Positions 15,127 through 20,326 of a stretch of DNA of 20,326 nucleotides are shown here, piece after piece. Each line of letters starts with the position of its first letter. The stretch's first letter is position 1. The translations under genes were made by a program, and so were the position numbers. Source of the DNA: an uncultured beta proteobacterium. GTDB taxonomy: Bacteria; Pseudomonadota; Gammaproteobacteria; Burkholderiales; Burkholderiaceae. Under the pieces are notes generated by a model. The model made no database searches, was not told the DNA's origin, and saw only the letters and a list, made by a program, of their open reading frames with translations. The DNA lies in contig CAJARE010000327.1 in assembly GCA_903944255.1 (NCBI GenBank), forward strand, positions 1 to 20,326. Direction: 5' to 3'.

Positions 15127-15708
15127 ATGAAATTAATCAAAACAATTACCCTACTAATAGTAGGCCTATTTGGCACCCTGAGCACCAACCTTGCATTGGC
15201 AGATCTGGCAAAGGATTTGACTGATGGTCAGCACGTACTAATGATGCGACACGCCGATGCGCCAGGCATTGGAGATCCTCCCGGCTATCAACTCAATCAA
15301 TGCTCTACCCAACGCAATTTAGGTGAGCTTGGGAAAAAACAATCTGGGCTCATAGGTCAATGGTTAAAAAACCAAGGTGTTACTTCGGCAAGAGTTTTGA
15401 GTAGCCCCTGGTGTAGATGTCTTGATACAGCGAGCTTGCTCAATTTAGGTTCAGTTACTAGCGTTCCTGAATTAGGATCTTTTTTTGATGATTGGAGTCT
15501 TGAAAAACAGCAAACTAGAAATTTAGAAAAGCTCATCAAAACAAGACTGGGCTCAGGATCAAAAACACCGCTCATTCTCGTTACACATCATGTCAACATT
15601 CAAGCTTTTACTGGCAAAGCTGTCAGCGTTGGTGATATGGTGCTAGTCAAGGTAAATCAAAATGGTCAATACGTTTCACATCAACACTACCCTAGCCCTA
15701 GAATCTAA
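15127..15708 (+). CDS. exported histidine phosphatase family protein
   Basis: A 193-residue protein with an N-terminal signal peptide (hydrophobic 5-20, likely cleavage after ALA around residue 25), so probably periplasmic. Histidine phosphatase signatures are present: the RHA motif with phospho-accepting His42 (MMRHADAP), Arg63 in TQRNLGELG, Arg97 in SSPWCRCLDTA, and the second histidine at His154 (VTHHVN). Four cysteines (59, 96, 98 and the neighbouring pattern around CSTQRN) could form disulfides after export. It belongs to the branch of small secreted histidine phosphatases whose substrate is not known. There is no clear Shine-Dalgarno. Its stop lies 9 bp from the end of the convergent PII-like gene. 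Confidence 0.85.
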   Translation: MKLIKTITLLIVGLFGTLSTNLALADLAKDLTDGQHVLMMRHADAPGIGDPPGYQLNQCSTQRNLGELGKKQSGLIGQWLKNQGVTSARVLSSPWCRCLDTASLLNLGSVTSVPELGSFFDDWSLEKQQTRNLEKLIKTRLGSGSKTPLILVTHHVNIQAFTGKAVSVGDMVLVKVNQNGQYVSHQHYPSPRI

Positions 15709-15717
15709 TAAAATGTT

Positions 15718-16044
15718 CTATGAACCAGTAGATTTAGCAATAAAGAAAGCTTTAGGTACTGGGGTGCACCAAACTACGCCATCTCCAATCTGGCCAGTCT
15801 GACAAACTGACACAATCTTTTCCATGATGGCACCAGCAATTTCTGCATTACAAATAATCTCTAGGCGCACTTTTGCAGAGTAATCTGTCAGTTCGTCTTT
15901 AATATTCGCTTTATTGACTTTAGAAGGTGCGCTGCAACCCTCTACTTTAGAAACGGTCATGCCAGGAAACTCTGGCATTTCTAATAATGCCACTCTCAAA
16001 GCTGATAATTTATTGGGGCGAACTACTGCCTTAACTTCCATCAT
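15718..16044 (-). CDS. PII-like protein linked to heavy-metal efflux
   Basis: A 108-residue PII-superfamily protein. The opening MEVKAVVRPNKLSALRVAL and PEFPGMTVSKVEG (24-36) match the PII core, and TGQIGDG (83-89) is the PII C-terminal signature. The T-loop region (about 37-53) has no YRGAEY, so the uridylylation tyrosine of GlnB is absent, and the usual RIRTGE tail is replaced by FFIAKSTGS. This points to the divergent PII group found next to metal RND pumps rather than a nitrogen regulator. The ATG overlaps the stop of the pump gene in ATGA and has AGGAG 8 nt upstream, so co-translation is likely. It probably senses a ligand related to the pump (inference). Confidence 0.82.
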   Translation of the reverse strand: MMEVKAVVRPNKLSALRVALLEMPEFPGMTVSKVEGCSAPSKVNKANIKDELTDYSAKVRLEIICNAEIAGAIMEKIVSVCQTGQIGDGVVWCTPVPKAFFIAKSTGS

Positions 16045-19000
16045 GCTTCTGTCTCCTTATCTTCAAACCATCTATATAGTACCGGTAATACCAGAAGCGT
16101 TAAGGCTGTCGAGGTCACCAAACCTGCAATGACTACAGCCGCAAGTGGACGAGTTACTTCAGAGCCAGGACCACCAGAAAATAGCATAGGCACTAGCGCC
16201 AGCATCGCCACGGATGCTGTCATCATAACCGGCCTAAATCGATGTCCGCACCCATGTAATAAAGCCTCTTCCATACTATATCCATCTTCGCGCAATTGCT
16301 TAATAAATGAAATCAATACCACTCCATTGAGCACTGCAATTCCCCATAAATTAATAAACCCAACCGCGGCAGGGACAGATAAATACTCGCCGGTAATAAA
16401 CAATCCAAATACACCGCCAATAGATGCAAATGGTAATACCAAAATAATAAGACTAGCTAAACGAAGCGATTTAAACAACATAAATAATAAAAAGAAAATA
16501 GCTAGGATGGTGAGCGGGATGATAATCATCAGCTTTGCCATGGCCCTTTCCATATTCTCAAATTGACCACCCCACTGCAGGGTATAGCCTTGAGGCAATT
16601 CAACATTCTTCGCTATCAGATCTTGAGCCTCCTTCACGAAGCCTCCCAAATCTCGCCCCTCCACATTGACTCCCACCACTAAGCGGCGTTTGCCGGATTC
16701 ACGTGATATTTGTGCTGGGCCCTCTACCAGCTTTATTTCTGCCAAATCTCGTAATAGCACTTGGGCTCCATTAGGTGAATGCAAAATAATATTTTCGATC
16801 GCATCAATTTTGTTTCGATAGGAGGCTGGGTAACGCAGCACTAATGGAAAGCGTCTCTCGCCTTCATATACTGTGCTGGCTTGTTTACCGCCAATCGCAG
16901 TCTCAATGACCTCATTGACATCCGATACATTAATGCCATAGCGCGCGATAGCATCCCGATCTATTTTGATGTTCAAATAGTTTTGGCCCGAGGCTTGCTC
17001 AATCCGCAAGTCATTACTACCTTTCATCTTGATGAGGGTTTGGCCAATCTGTGATCCCAGTTTTTGCAAGACAGCGAGATCTTCACCAAAAATCTTGACC
17101 GCTACTTGCGAACGTACCCCCGAAACCATCTCGTCAACTCGTGCTGCAATTGGCTGAGAGATGGCTAACTCAATACCCGGTAGTGTTTTGAGTTTTTCAC
17201 GAATCTGCTGCGCGATTTCTTCTTGACTTTGGTCTCGATCACCTAAAGGCTTGAGAGTGACGATTGGGTCTGATTCATTAGGCTGTCCTGGATCAGCTGG
17301 GGACTCCCCTTTACCCAAGCGGGAGACTGCCATTTGAACTCCAGGAATAGTCATGATCCGCTTGATTGCTTCAAACTCTAGTTTGATGGACTCGTCTAAA
17401 GAAATATTCGGAGCACGAACAATGACAGGTGTAATAGATCCTTCTTGCATTACTGGGATAAACGATTTACCTAAAAATACAAATCCAATTAAGCTCAAAC
17501 CTAAAGCAATTAAGGATCGTTTAACAACTAATTTAGGATTGGCAAGACACCAGTGCAACCAGGGCTCGTAATATGAGCGTAATTTTTTAACAGCTTTAGT
17601 ATCGTCCTCACTCCCACCTTTCAGAATATATGAACACAATACGGGAGACAAAGTAAACGATAAGATGAGTGAGATTGCCAAGGCAATCGCGATGGTGATT
17701 GCCATAGGAGCAAACATCTTGCCCTCCATGCCCTCGAGCGACAGTAAGGGCATAAATACCAAAATGATGATCCCGATACCGAAAAGAACTGGCTTGCCGA
17801 CCTCAGTAGCTGCCTCCAAAATAATACGATTCTTTGACTCACCAGCCTTTAATCGTTCACCCAACTTAGCGAAGGTGTTCTCAACAACGACGACTGAACC
17901 GTCCACCATAATGCCAATCGCAATAGCAAGACCCCCTAATGACATTAAATTCGCAGAAATACCATAACGATTCATCACTAAGAAAGTGAGCAAGGGTGTC
18001 AGTATTAAGGTCGCCACTACGATCAAGGACGATCTCACATCCCCTAAAAACAAGAAGAGCAAAATAATCACCAGAATGATGCCTTCAATTAATACTTTTG
18101 CCACATTGAACATGGCCGCATTCACTAAATCCGTACGATCGTAAAAGGGGACGATCTGCAGTCCATCTGGCAATAATTTTCTATCATTAATTTCAGCCAC
18201 TTTGAGCTTAATACGATTGACTACATCCCTAGCATTGCCACCACGAATCATTTGTATGATGCCCGCTACACTCTCCGTATAGCCATTTTTAATCGCTGCT
18301 CCCTGCCTAATTTCGTTACCAATCGTGACCTCGGCGACATTTTTGATATAGACCGGGATGCCTTTAACTTCTTTTAAGATAATTTTGTCTATATCTTCTG
18401 GTTTGGTTATCAAACCAAGCCCTCGGATCAAATAGCGCTCTGCGTAGGTTGGCAATTGACCACCACCAGAGTTAGCATTATTTCTGGCAAGTGCTTGATA
18501 AACTTCATTTAAGCTAATTTGGTAATGACGTAAGCGCTCAGGATTAACGAGTACTTGATACTCTCTTGCATATCCACCTTGAGTATTAATTTCTGCTACA
18601 CCTGGAATGGATCGCAGCATTGGCCGAACAATCCAATCTTGTACAGCGCGCCGCTCTGAAAGCTCATCCACAGTCAGCTCTCTATGCCGATCAGAGGGAT
18701 GATCTAGGGTGTACTGATAAACCTCACCCAAACCAGTGGATGGGGGTGCCAATACAGGAGTAATACCAACAGGCATCTTTGAAGCAACTTCTATCAAGCG
18801 CTCGGTGACGATTTGGCGTGCAAAATAAATATCGGTTTTTTCTGTAAATACCAGTGTGATAATAGAAATGCCGTTGCGATTTAAAGAACGCATTTCTATC
18901 AAGCCAGGCAAGCCTGTCATCCCTAATTCAATTGGGATCGTGACAAAGCGCTCTATTTCTTCAGGTGATTTACCAGGAGCTTCAGCTGCAACCTGAACTT

Positions 19001-19136
19001 GCACATTAGTAACATCCGGGAAAGCGTCTACTGATAATCTTTTTGTTGCCAGCAACCCAGCGATGAATAAAACAATAGCAATAATGACAACCAATAAACG
19101 TTGCTTAAGCGATAAGCGGACAATCCTTTCAATCAT
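16041..19136 (-). CDS. heavy-metal efflux RND permease, CzcA/CusA family
   Basis: Inner-membrane proton-driven pump of the HME-RND family, exporting metal cations from the periplasm or cytoplasm through a tripartite channel. The 1031 residues are full length, with the 12-helix, two-large-periplasmic-loop layout. The start VDAFPDVTNVQVQV (36-49) and the segment GGKQASTVYEGERRFPL are typical of CzcA. In the TM4 motif, Asp412 and Glu419 of VDGSVVVVEN are present, but the earlier Asp of the CzcA motif DFGIIVDG is Ala406 here (AIGIMVDG). This matches neither the Zn/Co/Cd (CzcA) nor the Cu/Ag (CusA, AIGAMVDAA) signature exactly, so metal specificity stays open. It follows the adaptor gene by 5 bp and overlaps the PII-like gene by 4. 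Confidence 0.92.
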   Translation of the reverse strand: MIERIVRLSLKQRLLVVIIAIVLFIAGLLATKRLSVDAFPDVTNVQVQVAAEAPGKSPEEIERFVTIPIELGMTGLPGLIEMRSLNRNGISIITLVFTEKTDIYFARQIVTERLIEVASKMPVGITPVLAPPSTGLGEVYQYTLDHPSDRHRELTVDELSERRAVQDWIVRPMLRSIPGVAEINTQGGYAREYQVLVNPERLRHYQISLNEVYQALARNNANSGGGQLPTYAERYLIRGLGLITKPEDIDKIILKEVKGIPVYIKNVAEVTIGNEIRQGAAIKNGYTESVAGIIQMIRGGNARDVVNRIKLKVAEINDRKLLPDGLQIVPFYDRTDLVNAAMFNVAKVLIEGIILVIILLFLFLGDVRSSLIVVATLILTPLLTFLVMNRYGISANLMSLGGLAIAIGIMVDGSVVVVENTFAKLGERLKAGESKNRIILEAATEVGKPVLFGIGIIILVFMPLLSLEGMEGKMFAPMAITIAIALAISLILSFTLSPVLCSYILKGGSEDDTKAVKKLRSYYEPWLHWCLANPKLVVKRSLIALGLSLIGFVFLGKSFIPVMQEGSITPVIVRAPNISLDESIKLEFEAIKRIMTIPGVQMAVSRLGKGESPADPGQPNESDPIVTLKPLGDRDQSQEEIAQQIREKLKTLPGIELAISQPIAARVDEMVSGVRSQVAVKIFGEDLAVLQKLGSQIGQTLIKMKGSNDLRIEQASGQNYLNIKIDRDAIARYGINVSDVNEVIETAIGGKQASTVYEGERRFPLVLRYPASYRNKIDAIENIILHSPNGAQVLLRDLAEIKLVEGPAQISRESGKRRLVVGVNVEGRDLGGFVKEAQDLIAKNVELPQGYTLQWGGQFENMERAMAKLMIIIPLTILAIFFLLFMLFKSLRLASLIILVLPFASIGGVFGLFITGEYLSVPAAVGFINLWGIAVLNGVVLISFIKQLREDGYSMEEALLHGCGHRFRPVMMTASVAMLALVPMLFSGGPGSEVTRPLAAVVIAGLVTSTALTLLVLPVLYRWFEDKETEA

Positions 19137-19141
19137 TCGCT

Positions 19142-20326
19142 TTACCCACCACTAAGCTGACGCTTACGCTCAGTATTCAAGTGATATGCGCCATCAATCA
19201 CGATTTCTTGACCTTCTTTCAAACCAGAAATAACAGGCCTAAAACCTCTGCCTTCTGGACCAAGCTTAACCGCTACCATTCGATAGACATCATCATCTTG
19301 CCGAACATAAACGTGATCATGGTTATCCTCACGAATGACGGCGGCTAAGGGAACCACTAACTTATCAATGGGTTGACTCTCAATCAGCATTGTTGCCAAC
19401 ATTCCAGGCTTGATCTGCCCCTGTTTATTGGGAAGCTCCATCCTCACAACGACTGTTCGCGTCTGCGGATTGACAATAGAATCGACGTGCGCAACCGTAC
19501 CCTCTATCTCTTGATTACGTAATGCTGGAATCACCAAGGATGCTTTTTGCCCCTTACGAATCAAGTAGGAATTGCTTTCTGGCACTTCAGAGATAGCCCA
19601 AAGTGTCGACAGATCTGCGACGGTAAACAATGCGTCTGCTGGCTGAACAACTTGGCCTTTATTAATTTTTCGCTCTACTATCTCACCTGGAATAGTAGCA
19701 ATGACATTATTAATAGACTCAATCACACCTGATTTAGCAAGGCGGTCAATGCTAGCTTGATCCATCCCCTGAACTCGCAATTGATCATTAGCGGCGCGAT
19801 ACTCGGCCTTAGCGCTACTGGACTCTGCCTCTCTTTTTTGCAATTCAGCCAATGCAATAACATCTTCCTTATAAAGAATTCGGGCTCGATTAGATGCTTG
19901 GTCCGCCAATTGGCTGGCGCTTTTTGCTTTCAAATATGCTAATTGAGATTGGGTTAATTCAGTCGAAGTGATTTTTGCCAAAATATCACCCTGTTTCACC
20001 ATTTGACCGGGTACGGCCAAAATCTCAGAAACTCTACCTGTGACATTTGCACCAATGCGAGACAAATTCAGTTCATTGAAATCAATTCGACCCGACGCCC
20101 TAAGCTCTTCCACAAATGGCAGGACTTTTACTGTCCCATCTTCAATCATTTTGCGTAGATCTTCATTGACAACAACCACGTTAGGATCCTGCACCAATTT
20201 AACAGTCGGACTTCTGTCAAAAACGTTGAAGTAATTGAGGATAATCAGAAACAAGCAAAGCCAAGGTAAATAGAAAAAACCTTTCCTCAGCAAAGGCGGA
20301 AACCGATCGTAGCGTTCAGCTAGCCA
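19142..20326 (-). CDS. efflux RND periplasmic adaptor, CzcB family (5' end not certain, may run off window)
   Basis: Membrane fusion protein that joins the RND pump to an outer-membrane channel. An N-terminal hydrophobic anchor (KGFFYLPWLCLFLIILNYF region) precedes the barrel-sandwich half with GRVSEILAVPGQMVKQGDIL, a helical hairpin rich in Ala, Gln and Lys, the second half GEIVERKINKGQVVQPADALF, and beta-barrel segments around TRTVVVRMEL and KPGMLATMLIE. The last ATG-free start candidate is TTG at 20293 with no Shine-Dalgarno, and the frame stays open to base 20326, so the true start probably lies beyond the edge. There is no His-rich metal-binding stretch beyond NHDH. An outer-membrane CzcC partner would be expected upstream, outside the window. 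Confidence 0.88.
   Translation of the reverse strand, partial: WLAERYDRFPPLLRKGFFYLPWLCLFLIILNYFNVFDRSPTVKLVQDPNVVVVNEDLRKMIEDGTVKVLPFVEELRASGRIDFNELNLSRIGANVTGRVSEILAVPGQMVKQGDILAKITSTELTQSQLAYLKAKSASQLADQASNRARILYKEDVIALAELQKREAESSSAKAEYRAANDQLRVQGMDQASIDRLAKSGVIESINNVIATIPGEIVERKINKGQVVQPADALFTVADLSTLWAISEVPESNSYLIRKGQKASLVIPALRNQEIEGTVAHVDSIVNPQTRTVVVRMELPNKQGQIKPGMLATMLIESQPIDKLVVPLAAVIREDNHDHVYVRQDDDVYRMVAVKLGPEGRGFRPVISGLKEGQEIVIDGAYHLNTERKRQLSGG

Noticed and set aside
16129..16566. 145-codon plus-strand open frame inside the RND pump gene
   Set aside because: Antisense to a clearly conserved pump coding region; the low-complexity Ile/Asn/Ser-rich translation is typical of a shadow frame.
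1..20326. CRISPR arrays, insertion sequences, transposase or phage genes
   Set aside because: No regularly spaced repeats, terminal inverted repeats flanking a transposase, or integrase-like reading frames were seen on either strand.

Overview
The window looks like a chromosomal segment of an aerobic, facultatively photoheterotrophic betaproteobacterium, most likely Burkholderiales and Polynucleobacter-like. The grounds are the bacteriochlorophyll genes, an AT-leaning base composition judged by eye, a DUF2244 protein of the type common in Burkholderiales, and the aerobic respiratory genes. The genus is an inference from family resemblance, not from a search.

Photopigment region (1-5730). A membrane-anchored alpha/beta hydrolase, cut by the left edge, is divergent from a gene for a light-dependent, single-subunit protochlorophyllide oxidoreductase (LPOR, 932-1924). 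Tail to tail with it, only 12 bp away, lies the minus-strand operon bchN-bchB-bchL (5730 to 1937) for the unrelated, oxygen-sensitive, nitrogenase-like dark enzyme (DPOR). Two non-homologous enzymes for the same step, protochlorophyllide to chlorophyllide, therefore sit side by side. This is the most striking content of the window. No bchH, bchM, bchF or puf genes are visible here.

Middle region (5950-10980). A strong terminator is followed by a small two-helix membrane protein, an extended SDR (NAD-dependent epimerase or 3-beta-HSD-like) behind another small membrane protein, a plus-strand half-size ABC exporter of the MsbA-related type, a YkgJ-type cysteine cluster protein paired with a YqhA-type membrane protein, and two tiny abutting plus-strand ORFs for hydrophobic peptides.

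Respiratory and redox region (11015-14977, all minus strand). A type II NADH dehydrogenase is followed by an alternative oxidase. Together these make a complete non-proton-pumping NADH-to-oxygen path through quinol. Upstream are a glutathione S-transferase-like protein, a DUF2244 membrane protein, an unlisted 57-residue cysteine-rich (CWC-like) protein and a lipoprotein Cu/Zn superoxide dismutase, closely spaced as if in one operon. Between the GST gene and the NADH dehydrogenase gene is a degenerate sequence resembling the 5' half of a tRNA-Arg.

Right end (15127-20326). An exported histidine phosphatase converges on a minus-strand heavy-metal efflux operon: CzcB-like adaptor (running off the right edge), CzcA-like RND pump, and a PII-like protein whose start overlaps the pump's stop. 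The pump lacks the first acidic residue of the CzcA transmembrane motif.

Taken together, much of the window can be read as equipment for making bacteriochlorophyll and handling reductant and oxygen stress in lit, aerobic water: an oxygen-tolerant pigment enzyme, an uncoupled electron outlet and a periplasmic superoxide dismutase. This functional link is an inference; the genes are in separate transcription units.
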